DNA of 47,371 bases from positions 1 through 47,371 of the forward strand of contig JAAFHX010000008.1 of assembly GCA_013297695.1 (NCBI GenBank), given 5' to 3'. Made by a program: the position numbers and the translations under genes. Positions within the stretch are counted from its first letter, which is position 1. Every line of letters starts with the position of its first letter. The stretch comes from Rhodobacterales bacterium (GTDB lineage: Bacteria > Pseudomonadota > Alphaproteobacteria > Rhodobacterales > Rhodobacteraceae). The notes beneath the pieces are model-generated. The model worked only from the letters and a program-made list of their open reading frames with translations, ran no database searches and was not told the origin of the DNA. This document shows, piece after piece, positions 1-7,765 of this stretch.

Positions 1-888
1 AGCGAGCCGGAACTGCGCGCGCTGTCGCAGGTGGCCATGTCGCTCGGGGTCACGGCCCCGATCACCATCCGGGTGAACCCCGATGTCGATGCCCGCACGC
101 ATGAAAAGATCGCGACCGGCAAGAAAGACAACAAGTTCGGCATTCCCATCGACCGCGCTCCTGCGGTCTATGCCGAGGCAGCGCGCCTGCCGGGGATAGA
201 GGTCATCGGCATCGACGTGCATATCGGCAGCCAGTTGACCGACCTTGAGCCGTTTGAACAGGCTTACCTGAAGGTCGCCGACCTGACCCTGCGGCTGCGG
301 GCCGAAGGGCATGACATCCGCCGTCTGGACCTGGGCGGGGGCCTTGGCATTCCCTATCAGCGGTCGAACGAGGCCCCGCCGCTGCCGCTGGACTATGGCG
401 CGCTGATCAAGCGCACCGTCGGGCATCTGGGCTGCGAGATCGAGATCGAGCCGGGGCGGCTGATTTCCGGCAATGCGGGCGTGCTGGTGTCGCGGGTGAT
501 CTATGTAAAGGAAGGGCAGGGCCGCGATTTCCTGATCGTGGATGCCGCGATGAACGACCTGATCCGCCCGTCGATGTATGGCGCGCATCATGACATCGTG
601 CCGCTGATCGAACCCGGCCCCGAGGGCCCGCGCCCCTTCGACGTCGTCGGCCCGGTCTGCGAGACGGGCGACACCTTTGCAAAGGCCCGCCCCCTGCCAC
701 CGCTGGCCGAGGGCGACCTTGTCGCCTTCCGATCCGCCGGGGCCTATGGGGCGGTCATGGCATCCGAATACAACACGCGGCCGCTGGTGCCGGAAATTCT
801 GGTGAAGGACGATCACTTCGCCGTCATACGCGCGCGACCATCGTTTGACGAAATCTTGAAGCGCGATACCATCCCGGAGTGGTTGTAG
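1..888 (+). CDS. lysA: Diaminopimelate decarboxylase, 3' part (N-terminus lies before the window)
   Basis: PLP-dependent decarboxylase making L-lysine from meso-diaminopimelate, the last step of lysine synthesis (cytosol). The reading frame is open from base 1, so about a third of the protein, including the PLP-binding lysine, lies outside the window. Visible family motifs are VHIGSQ, the glycine-rich phosphate-binding stretch DLGGGLGIPY, EPGRLISGNAG, the catalytic CETGD segment, and the C-terminal GAYGAVMASEYNTRP block. The TIGR02302 gene follows about 30 bases later on the same strand, an arrangement common in Rhodobacterales. The 5' truncation is only the window edge; nothing looks broken. 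Confidence 0.95.
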   Translation, partial: SEPELRALSQVAMSLGVTAPITIRVNPDVDARTHEKIATGKKDNKFGIPIDRAPAVYAEAARLPGIEVIGIDVHIGSQLTDLEPFEQAYLKVADLTLRLRAEGHDIRRLDLGGGLGIPYQRSNEAPPLPLDYGALIKRTVGHLGCEIEIEPGRLISGNAGVLVSRVIYVKEGQGRDFLIVDAAMNDLIRPSMYGAHHDIVPLIEPGPEGPRPFDVVGPVCETGDTFAKARPLPPLAEGDLVAFRSAGAYGAVMASEYNTRPLVPEILVKDDHFAVIRARPSFDEILKRDTIPEWL

Positions 889-920
889 GACCAGGCCAAC
901 CCGGAGGTGGCAGGCAACGC

Positions 921-3473
921 ATGACAAAGGCGGCAGGCGACACGATGCAGGACCGGATCAGGTGGCCGCTGCGCCTGACCTGGGCCGGGCTGTGGGCCGA
1001 GCGGCTGACGCGCGTGTTCTGGCCGCTGTGGTGCGTGGTGATCGGCACGCTGGCGGTTCTTGCCTTCGGATTGCACGACATGGTGCCGATCGAGGGGGCG
1101 TGGATCGGACTTGTCGCCGCCGTGGCGGGCGCGGTCTGGGCGCTGGTTTCGGGTCTGATGCGGTTTCGGGTGCCCAGGCGGGGCGATGCCCTGATCCGGC
1201 TGGATGCGGCGCTGCCCGGGCGGCCCATCGCCGCGCTGAACGATCACCAGGCCATCGGCGCGCAGGACGCTGCCTCGGCTGCGGTCTGGCGCGTGCATCT
1301 GGCGCGCATGGCGGAACAGGCGGCGGCGGCCCGTCCGGTCGCACCCGATCTGGCGCTGGCGGGGCGCGACCCCTTCGCACTGCGCTATGTTGCGCTGACG
1401 GCACTGGTGGCGGCGCTGATGTTCGGGTCGATCTGGCGGGCGACCTCGGTCGTCCCGCTGGCTCCGGGGGCCGGGACGGCGGCCCTGTCCGGACCGGCGT
1501 GGGAAGGCTGGGCGACCCCGCCCGCCTATACCGGCAAACCGGGCCTCTATCTGAACGACATCACGCAGGCCACGCTTGACCTGCCCGCGGGGACCCGCAT
1601 CCAGTTGCGGCTTTACGGCCAGGTCGGCGCGCTGACCCTGGCCGAGACGGTGTCACAGCGGACCGAGGTCACGGGCGCGTCGGACCCTGTGCAGGATTTC
1701 GACGTGCGCCAGTCGGGCAGCATCGAGATTGCCGGTCCGGGGGGCCGCAAATGGGACATCCGGGCACTGCCGGATGGCGCGCCGAAAGTCGCCCTGACCG
1801 GCGAGATGACGCGCGAAGAAGGCGGCAAGATGCAGCAGGCCTTTGCCGCCAGCGATGACTACGGCGTGACCTCGGGTCAGGCGGTCATCGCGCTGGATCT
1901 TGCCGCCGTGGACCGCCGGTTCGGCCTGTCGGTAGACCCAGAACCGCGTGACGCGATCACGCTTGACCTGCCGATGCCGATCACCGGCAGCCGGGCCGAG
2001 TTTACCGAGACCCTGGTCGAGGACCTTTCGAAACACCCCTTCGCCAACCTGCCGGTCAAGGTGACCTTTACCGTGTCGGACGAGGTCGGGCAGACCGGGT
2101 CCGCGCCGGTGCTGGCAACGACCCTGCCGGGGCGACGGTTCTTTGACCCTCTGGCGGCTGCCGTGATCGAGGTGCGCCGCGACCTTTTGTGGTCGCGCGC
2201 CAACGCGTCGCGGTCGGTGCAGATCCTCAAGGCGGTCACGAACCGTCCCGAAGGCTTCATCCGCAACGAACGCGCCTATCTGCGCCTGCGCGCCGTGATG
2301 CGCGATCTTGAGACGGCATCGGCCGGCCTGACGGTCGAGGCGCGCGATGCGATGGCCGACGAGTTGTGGGAAATTGCCCTGCTGGTCGAGGATGGCGACC
2401 TCGCCTCGGCCCTGCAGCGGCTGCAGCGCGCGCAGGACCGTCTGGACGAGGCGATCCGCAACGGGGCCGATCCTGCCGAGATCGCCGACCTGATGCAGGA
2501 CATGCGCGAGGCGCTGAATGACTATATGCAGCAGTTGGCGCAGGAAAGCGAACAGGCCCAGGACCAGCAGACCGCCGAGAACATGCAGGGCCTGCAGATG
2601 TCGGGCGACCAGTTGCAGCAGATGCTCGACAAGCTGCAGCAACTGATGGAAGAGGGCCGGACCGCCGAGGCGCAGGAGCTGATGGAGGCGCTGCGCCAGT
2701 TGATGCAGAACATGCAGGTCGCGCAGGGCCAGGGTGGCGGGCAGGGCACAAGCCCCGGCCAGCAGGCGATGCGCGAGTTGTCCGAAACATTGCGCGACCA
2801 GCAGGGTCTGTCGGACGATGCCTTTCAGGGCATGCAGCAGGGCCAGCCCGGTCAAGGCCAGGAAGGCCGGCAGGGACCGGGACAGGGCCAGCAGGGGCAG
2901 GGCCAGCAGGGGCAGGGCCAGCAGCCGGGCGTCGGGCAAGGCCAGGGCCAGCAGCCCGGCGGGCAGGATGGCCGCAGCCTTGCCGAACGCCAGCAGGACC
3001 TGCGCAACCGCCTGAACGGCCTGAGCGGCCTGCCCGGCGAGGGCACCGAACCGGGCGAGGCCGGACGGCAGGCGCTGGAGGATGCCGAGCGTGCCATGCG
3101 CGATGCGGAACAGGCCTTGCGCGACGGTGATCTGTCCGGTGCGCTGGACCGGCAGGCCGACGCGATGGAGGCAATGCGCGAGGGCATGCGCAACTTCGGC
3201 GAGGCGATGGCGCAGGACCAGCAGCCGGGTCAGGCGGCCCCCGGCCAGGGCGAAGCCTTCGGCAACGCCGACCCGAACGGCCGGCAGCAGGACCCGCTTG
3301 GCCGCAACACCGGCGAGATGGGCCGGATCGGGTCTGACCGCAACATGCTGCAGGGCGAGGATGTGTATCGCCGCGCACAGGACCTGCTGGACGAGATCCG
3401 CCGCCGTACCGGCGAACAGACCCGCCCCGACAGCGAACTGGACTACCTGCGCCGCCTGCTTGACAACTTCTGA
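921..3473 (+). CDS. TIGR02302/DUF4175 family membrane protein
   Basis: About 850 residues. The N-terminus has hydrophobic helices (a pair in roughly the first 80 residues, another near residue 155), then a long soluble region of about 300 residues, a helical stretch rich in Gln, Glu and Met, and a low-complexity Gln/Gly region encoded by a tandem repeat. This layout matches the alphaproteobacterial TIGR02302 (DUF4175) family, whose function is unknown to me. I chose ATG at 921 because the frame upstream (from 879) overlaps the end of lysA and has no protein-like sequence; a GGAGG lies 13 bases before it, and ATG 945 is an alternative. It is convergent with the zinc-ribbon gene, only 12 bases apart. 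Confidence 0.85.
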   Translation: MTKAAGDTMQDRIRWPLRLTWAGLWAERLTRVFWPLWCVVIGTLAVLAFGLHDMVPIEGAWIGLVAAVAGAVWALVSGLMRFRVPRRGDALIRLDAALPGRPIAALNDHQAIGAQDAASAAVWRVHLARMAEQAAAARPVAPDLALAGRDPFALRYVALTALVAALMFGSIWRATSVVPLAPGAGTAALSGPAWEGWATPPAYTGKPGLYLNDITQATLDLPAGTRIQLRLYGQVGALTLAETVSQRTEVTGASDPVQDFDVRQSGSIEIAGPGGRKWDIRALPDGAPKVALTGEMTREEGGKMQQAFAASDDYGVTSGQAVIALDLAAVDRRFGLSVDPEPRDAITLDLPMPITGSRAEFTETLVEDLSKHPFANLPVKVTFTVSDEVGQTGSAPVLATTLPGRRFFDPLAAAVIEVRRDLLWSRANASRSVQILKAVTNRPEGFIRNERAYLRLRAVMRDLETASAGLTVEARDAMADELWEIALLVEDGDLASALQRLQRAQDRLDEAIRNGADPAEIADLMQDMREALNDYMQQLAQESEQAQDQQTAENMQGLQMSGDQLQQMLDKLQQLMEEGRTAEAQELMEALRQLMQNMQVAQGQGGGQGTSPGQQAMRELSETLRDQQGLSDDAFQGMQQGQPGQGQEGRQGPGQGQQGQGQQGQGQQPGVGQGQGQQPGGQDGRSLAERQQDLRNRLNGLSGLPGEGTEPGEAGRQALEDAERAMRDAEQALRDGDLSGALDRQADAMEAMREGMRNFGEAMAQDQQPGQAAPGQGEAFGNADPNGRQQDPLGRNTGEMGRIGSDRNMLQGEDVYRRAQDLLDEIRRRTGEQTRPDSELDYLRRLLDNF
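2883..2924 (+). repeat. In-frame 15-bp tandem repeat (2.8 copies) encoding Gln/Gly
   Basis: The unit CAGGGCCAGCAGGGG occurs at 2883-2897 and 2898-2912, with 12 bases of a third copy to 2924. Because the unit is a multiple of three it keeps frame and encodes repeated GQGQQ units inside the TIGR02302 protein. The region on both sides has similar but decayed copies, so copy number is likely to vary between strains by slippage. Confidence 0.85.
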
Positions 3474-3485
3474 ACGCGGCGCAGG

Positions 3486-4295
3486 CTAGCCGCCAGACTG
3501 CAGAAAGCTTTCGATCCGCCGTTGCGCTGCCGTGACCGTGGCATCAAGCTGGCGGCGAAGCTGATCAACCGAGTTGACATAGGCCGCCACCATGCCTGCG
3601 CTTTGCGGCAGCAGGGCGGTGATCCGGGGCGCGCCGCCATAGGCCGCTGCCGCGAGGATAACGACAGCCATCATCAGACCGAACCCGGCCCGGAACCCGG
3701 GGCGCGCATCTTCCTTGGCAACGGGCAGAACGGGGCTGTTGCGGTGGCTTCCGGCCGTCAGGGTCGAGTTGATCTCTTCGATATCCGGCAGAATGGCACG
3801 CCGTGCCACGGGGCGGGGCAGCACCGGCAGGTCGGGGGCCTGCTGATCCGGCCGAAGCGGTTCCGGCGGCAGGCGGGCCGGCTGGAGCACAGGGCCGACC
3901 GGGGGCACGGGTGGCGGCATCGGATCGGGGACGGCGCTGTTTTCTTCCGCACGGGCGGCATCTGCCCGGCGGGCGGCCGCCTCGCGCAGCGCCTCGTCCC
4001 GCAGGATGGCCATGACCTGTTCGTCCAGGGGTCTTCGCGGCACCGCGACAGGCATCGCGGTCGCTGGAACCGCTTCCGGCGGTTCGCCCTGCCCGGAGCG
4101 CAGAAAGGGCGGCGGGGGGGCAAAGGGCTGCGGCACCTCTGCCGCGACGCGGGCTTGCGCGGGCGCAACCGGCGGTCGGCGCTGAAACCAGCCCTGCCCG
4201 CAATCGGAACATTGCACGTCGCGTCCGGCCTCGGGGATCGCATCCTCGCCGACCTCGTACTGCGCAGCGCATTTCGGGCAGACCAGCCGCATCAT
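3486..4295 (-). CDS. Zinc-ribbon (MJ0042-type) single-pass membrane protein
   Basis: About 269 residues. The N-terminus carries a CPKC...CSDC zinc ribbon (Cys at about residues 7, 10, 29 and 32), followed by a long Pro/Ala-rich, probably disordered region and one transmembrane helix near residues 204-222, then a short amphipathic tail of about 45 residues. This is the MJ0042 finger-like domain type common in alphaproteobacteria, role unknown. A GTG at 4307 would add four residues; I prefer the tandem ATGs at 4295/4292 because the zinc ribbon then starts in its usual place. It diverges from the plsC-like gene across about 215 bases. Confidence 0.8.
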   Translation of the reverse strand: MMRLVCPKCAAQYEVGEDAIPEAGRDVQCSDCGQGWFQRRPPVAPAQARVAAEVPQPFAPPPPFLRSGQGEPPEAVPATAMPVAVPRRPLDEQVMAILRDEALREAAARRADAARAEENSAVPDPMPPPVPPVGPVLQPARLPPEPLRPDQQAPDLPVLPRPVARRAILPDIEEINSTLTAGSHRNSPVLPVAKEDARPGFRAGFGLMMAVVILAAAAYGGAPRITALLPQSAGMVAAYVNSVDQLRRQLDATVTAAQRRIESFLQSGG

Positions 4296-4512
4296 CCTGT
4301 CCGTCACTACAAAATCGTCCGCGGCACCACGATCCGGCGCACCCGCGCGCCTTGTCTAGCAAGCCTGCGCTTCGCCACCAAGGGCCTGCGGGAGAATCTC
4401 GGCCTTCCGGGTTGCCCAGTCGGTTGAAACCCGCGCCGAACCACGCAAGAGTGCGCACATCCGGGAATGGCCTGCGGGGAACCGGGCCTGCCCTGCCCCA
4501 AGGAGCCGCTTC

Positions 4513-5250
4513 ATGCCCTACCCGCTGCAATGGCTGCTGTCGCTTCTGTTCATCATCCAGATGTATCTGGCGATGCTGGTGCTTGCCGTTGTCTACACGC
4601 CCTTCGCGCTCTTTCGCCGCGAGGCTGCCTATGCCGCGATGCACAGTTACTGCCGGTGGGTCCGCTGGTCGGCGGCGCGGATGATCGGGCTGCGGTCCGA
4701 GGTGCGCGGCACGCCGCCCACCGACGCGGTGCTGGTTGCGGCCAAGCACCAGTCGTTTCTGGACATAATCATCCTGTTCGGGTCGATGCCGCAGCCCCGG
4801 TTCATCATGAAGAAGGAACTGGTCTGGGCCCCCATTCTGGGCTGGTACGCGCTGCGCATTGGCTGCGTGCCGGTGGATCGGGGCAAGCGCGGACAGGCCA
4901 TCGCGCAGATGATGGCAGCCGTTGCTTCGGGGCAGCAAGCGTTGGGGCAGTTGCTGATCTACCCGCAGGGCACCCGCGTGGCCCCGGGTGTCAGGCAGCC
5001 CTACAAGGTAGGCTCGGCGCTGCTTTACGCGCAACTGGGGCAGGACTGCGTGCCTGCGGCCACGAATGTCGGCGTGTTCTGGCCGCGGCACGGCATCTAC
5101 CGCAAACCCGGACTTGCGGTCGTTGAATTCCTGCCGCGCATCGCGCCGGGGCTGGACACGGCAACCTTCATGACCCTGCTGGAGCAGCGCATCGAGACCG
5201 CATCCGACCGGCTGATGGCCGAGGCGGGTTTTCCGGGGCAAAAAGGCTGA
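4513..5250 (+). CDS. plsC: 1-acyl-sn-glycerol-3-phosphate acyltransferase (PlsC family)
   Basis: 245 residues, the usual size for the family. It would transfer an acyl chain to lysophosphatidate at the inner membrane to give phosphatidate for phospholipid synthesis. Seen: an N-terminal hydrophobic segment (residues 8-30), the catalytic H-x4-D motif (His79, Asp84 in KHQSFLD) and a YPQGTR block corresponding to the family's EGTR glycerol-phosphate-binding motif. A clear AAGGAG lies 7 bases before the ATG. The gene stands alone and is convergent with the phosphoribosyltransferase gene. The exact acyl acceptor cannot be read from sequence; ornithine-lipid acyltransferases (OlsA) belong to the same family. 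Confidence 0.88.
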   Translation: MPYPLQWLLSLLFIIQMYLAMLVLAVVYTPFALFRREAAYAAMHSYCRWVRWSAARMIGLRSEVRGTPPTDAVLVAAKHQSFLDIIILFGSMPQPRFIMKKELVWAPILGWYALRIGCVPVDRGKRGQAIAQMMAAVASGQQALGQLLIYPQGTRVAPGVRQPYKVGSALLYAQLGQDCVPAATNVGVFWPRHGIYRKPGLAVVEFLPRIAPGLDTATFMTLLEQRIETASDRLMAEAGFPGQKG

Positions 5251-5289
5251 CACGCCACCGGGTGCGCAAGCAGCCCGCCATCTGCCGGA

Positions 5290-5928
5290 TCAGGCCGCTG
5301 TCCGCCCGGCTGTCGGAAAGGTGCGCTCGGGCCGATAGCTTTGGAAACTCGACAGGGTCTGCGCATTGCATTCCGCCTGCCAGCGGCTGCCGGGAACGAC
5401 GGCGGTCACGACCGGAAAGCGGCCCCGGAAGGCTTCGGTGGCCGCGCAGTCTTCCATCGCGATGGTCACAAGGCCCGCCACGATGCCCCCCTGCCGCTCG
5501 ACCAGTTCAACTGCCGCCTCCATCGTGCCGCCGGTCTGAATCCACTGATCCGCCAGCAGCACGCGGGTTCCCGCCGCAAAGGCCGGCTGGCGCAGTTCCA
5601 TGTCCTGCGTCTTGCCCGAATAGTTGGTGAAGCTGACGCGGTCGGTATCCACACACAGCTTGCCTGCCTTGCGGACGGGCAGAAAGCCGCGCCCCGTGCG
5701 GGCGGCAAGCCCCGCACCCAGCACAAACCCCATGGCATCGCATCCGCCGACGACATCGAAGGCCACACCGTCCAGATCGGCGATCAGGTCGTCCAGCAAA
5801 TCCTGAAACGCGACCGCGTTGATGTAGATCGACGTGGGGTCCAGCCAGGCGAACATCGGGCCTTTCGTGTTGGGCGACATCAGCGACAGATACCAGCGAT
5901 CGTCGCGCGGTCCTTTGAGGTCGGTCAT
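5290..5928 (-). CDS. Phosphoribosyltransferase, adenine-PRT-like
   Basis: About 212 residues. The type I phosphoribosyltransferase signature VLLADQWIQTGGT (residues 123-135) corresponds to the PRPP-binding loop, and VRKAGKL (85-91) resembles the conserved loop of adenine phosphoribosyltransferases. The second acidic residue of the usual DD pair is replaced by Gln (ADQ), so substrate choice is uncertain. It is translationally coupled to the BtpA-like gene: ATG at 5928-5926 overlaps that gene's TGA (ATGA), with a GGAG just upstream. An upstream ATG at 5943 is possible but lies deeper inside the neighbour. The pairing suggests a small salvage or nucleobase/nucleoside-conversion operon, which is inference. 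Confidence 0.8.
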   Translation of the reverse strand: MTDLKGPRDDRWYLSLMSPNTKGPMFAWLDPTSIYINAVAFQDLLDDLIADLDGVAFDVVGGCDAMGFVLGAGLAARTGRGFLPVRKAGKLCVDTDRVSFTNYSGKTQDMELRQPAFAAGTRVLLADQWIQTGGTMEAAVELVERQGGIVAGLVTIAMEDCAATEAFRGRFPVVTAVVPGSRWQAECNAQTLSSFQSYRPERTFPTAGRTAA

Positions 5929-6674
5929 CTGGGGGCTCCGCAAGCTCGGGTGAAGTCAAGCAGCGCGGACAGCCGCGCCGGGTCGATGTTGTAGAAATCG
6001 TCCCTGTGATTGATGCCGGTGGCCACAAGAAAGCAGTCGACATCCGCCGCATATGTCGGGGCGTTGTCCGGCGTGATGCCCGAGGCAATGGCCAGAGGTG
6101 CCCGGCCAAGACCCTGCCGGAAGTCGGCGATCTTGGTCAGGTCGACCGCCTCGCCCGTTGCAACTCCGGACGTGGTCACCACATCCATGAAGGGCCGTGC
6201 CAGACCTGCCGACAGCGCATTCAGCGCCGGATCGACCGGGCGCTGTTTCTTGAAGCAGACCCCGCCGAAATACAGCCCTGTCCAGCCGCTGGCCTCCCGG
6301 ATCGCCGCATTGGCTTCGGCCTCGTCCTGCGAGGACCTTCGTTCGTCGATGCAGGCATCGTCGGCCCAATAGGCGTCGATCCCGCAGCCTTCGGCCTGAA
6401 GCTGCCCCAGGATCGGAAAGGCCACGCGACCGGATTGGGCCAGGAAATTCACGCCCAGCCAGACGTCCGGGCATTCGGCGCGCACCCCGCGCAGGATCGG
6501 CAGGAAAGGCTCCACCGGGAAATCATGGTTTATCAGAAAGATGCCCGGTGCGCCCAGGCGCATGGCATGGCCAATGTTGGCCAGGGTCTGCCCCAGGTCC
6601 TGCACATGGATCACAGGCGTGACCACAGGTCCGGGCGTCTTGAACAGGCGGTGAAAGGCGCTGCGGTCCATCAT
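5925..6674 (-). CDS. BtpA/SgcQ-like TIM-barrel protein
   Basis: About 249 residues. Starts with FKTPGPVVTPVIHV and continues with alternating beta-alpha units (NFLAQSGRVAFPIL, GIDAYWADD, DVVTTSGVATGEAVDL, APLAIASGITPDNA) as in the BtpA/SgcQ family of phosphate-binding barrels. The family includes a photosystem I biogenesis factor and proteins near sugar or nucleoside genes; the reaction here is unknown. Two ATGs in tandem (6674 and 6671) follow AGGAG; the second has the better spacing. Being first in a two-gene operon with a phosphoribosyltransferase argues for phosphoribosyl or nucleoside chemistry rather than photosystem assembly. Confidence 0.68.
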   Translation of the reverse strand: MMDRSAFHRLFKTPGPVVTPVIHVQDLGQTLANIGHAMRLGAPGIFLINHDFPVEPFLPILRGVRAECPDVWLGVNFLAQSGRVAFPILGQLQAEGCGIDAYWADDACIDERRSSQDEAEANAAIREASGWTGLYFGGVCFKKQRPVDPALNALSAGLARPFMDVVTTSGVATGEAVDLTKIADFRQGLGRAPLAIASGITPDNAPTYAADVDCFLVATGINHRDDFYNIDPARLSALLDFTRACGAPR

Positions 6675-6722
6675 GATCTCCTTGCCCCCTGCAGGGATAG
6701 GAAGGCCTTGGCGATATCAGAA

Positions 6723-6737
6723 ATTGATAATTACAAT
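6723..6737. promoter_or_regulatory. LysR-type box between divergent btpA-like and lysR genes
   Basis: ATTG-N7-CAAT forms a perfect dyad that also satisfies the LysR-family T-N11-A rule (T6724, A6736). It sits in the 93-base divergent region, 31 bases before the LysR start and about 50 bases upstream of the BtpA-like start, the expected place for an operator serving both directions. Confidence 0.6.
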
Positions 6738-6767
6738 GGTCGCATAAGCAGCGGAAATGAGGGGGCA

Positions 6768-7652
6768 ATGCCGATGCTGACCAATGTGCCGACCGATCTG
6801 TTGCGGGCATTCGTGACCGTGGTCGATCTGGGCAGCTATACCCGCGCGGCCGAGGCGCTTGGCCGCACCCAGCCCGCGATCAGCCTGCAGATCCGGCGGC
6901 TGGAGGATTTGCTGCGGACGCGGCTGATCAACACCGAAGGCCGGCAGATCCGGCTGACCGACGCGGGCGTGTCGCTTGGTCCCTATGCCCGCCAGATCCT
7001 GCGGCTGAACGACGATATCGTGGCCCATTACGCGGCCGAGGCGCTGTCGGGCTGGATCAGGGTCGGCCTGCCCACCGATTTCTCGAATGCCTTCCTGCTG
7101 GGCGCGATCACCCGGTTCGCGGTCAGCCATCCCGATGTGCGCATCGAGGTGGAAAGCAACCTGTCGCGCACCCTGCGGCAGTCGCTGGCCGCTGACCGGC
7201 TGGACATCATGATCGGGATCGCGCCGACCCAGGACGAGGCCTATCTGGTCAATTCCGCCACGATTGCCCCGATCTGGGCCATGGCAGAAGACTTCCGTTG
7301 GGTTCCCGGCAGCACCCTGCCGCTGGTCCGGCACCCCGACCCCTGCGAATATGCCGACCGGATGCGCACGGCCCTGCGCACGACGCGGAAAAGCTGGAAG
7401 ACCAAGATGGTTTCGGGGGATGTGGCAGGCATCCAGGCGGCGATTCTTGCGGGGATCGGGGCAAGTGCGCTGACCCCGGCAACGCTGGCCCAGGGCATGC
7501 GGGTCGGAACCGCCGCCGAGGGGTTCCCGCCGCTCGCGCCGTTGCGCATCGGCCTGTTTTATAAGCACGCGCGCCTGTCCAAGGCGGGCCATGGGCTGGC
7601 GCAGTGGCTGATCCAGCAGATCACGCTGGCCAGCCAGGGGGCACCTGCATAA
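6768..7652 (+). CDS. LysR-family transcriptional regulator
   Basis: About 294 residues. N-terminal winged helix-turn-helix (LRAFVTVVDLGSYTRAAEAL, then RTQPAISLQIRRLE) followed by a periplasmic-binding-protein-like effector domain (GWIRVGLPTDFSNAFLLG onward). GGGGG lies just upstream of the ATG at 6768; ATG 6774 is an alternative. Likely targets are the divergent btpA-like/phosphoribosyltransferase genes, given the LysR box between them; the Pot-type ABC operon starting 113 bases downstream on the same strand is a second candidate. The effector cannot be predicted. Confidence 0.92.
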   Translation: MPMLTNVPTDLLRAFVTVVDLGSYTRAAEALGRTQPAISLQIRRLEDLLRTRLINTEGRQIRLTDAGVSLGPYARQILRLNDDIVAHYAAEALSGWIRVGLPTDFSNAFLLGAITRFAVSHPDVRIEVESNLSRTLRQSLAADRLDIMIGIAPTQDEAYLVNSATIAPIWAMAEDFRWVPGSTLPLVRHPDPCEYADRMRTALRTTRKSWKTKMVSGDVAGIQAAILAGIGASALTPATLAQGMRVGTAAEGFPPLAPLRIGLFYKHARLSKAGHGLAQWLIQQITLASQGAPA

Positions 7653-7664
7653 GCAGGTCTTATG
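7643..7664 (+). promoter_or_regulatory. Two overlapping, mutually exclusive inverted repeats at the lysR end
   Basis: ACCTGC-ATAA-GCAGGT (7643-7658) and CATAAG-N5-CTTATG (7648-7664) share bases, so an RNA can fold only one at a time. They span the lysR stop codon and lie about 100 bases before the Pot-type operon. They could be a terminator/anti-terminator pair or an operator; there is no T-run to mark a classical terminator. Confidence 0.4.
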
Positions 7665-7765
7665 AGAGCATACGGAGACCAAATTTCCGCAGCAGCCGAC
7701 AACGCTTCTAAGGTTTGCGCAAGGCCGGAGCGAATCGTGACCCGGCCATCACAACAGGGGATGCC

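Noticed and set aside
1653-2939. 428-codon minus-strand frame opposite the TIGR02302 gene
   Set aside because: Leu/His/Gln-rich mirror of the Gln-rich coding strand; no start signal or family.
3565-5253. Open frame of 562 codons on the minus strand across the zinc-ribbon and plsC-like genes
   Set aside because: Rich in Arg/Pro/Gly/His, no domain, and it overlaps two well-supported genes in other frames; a high-GC shadow frame.
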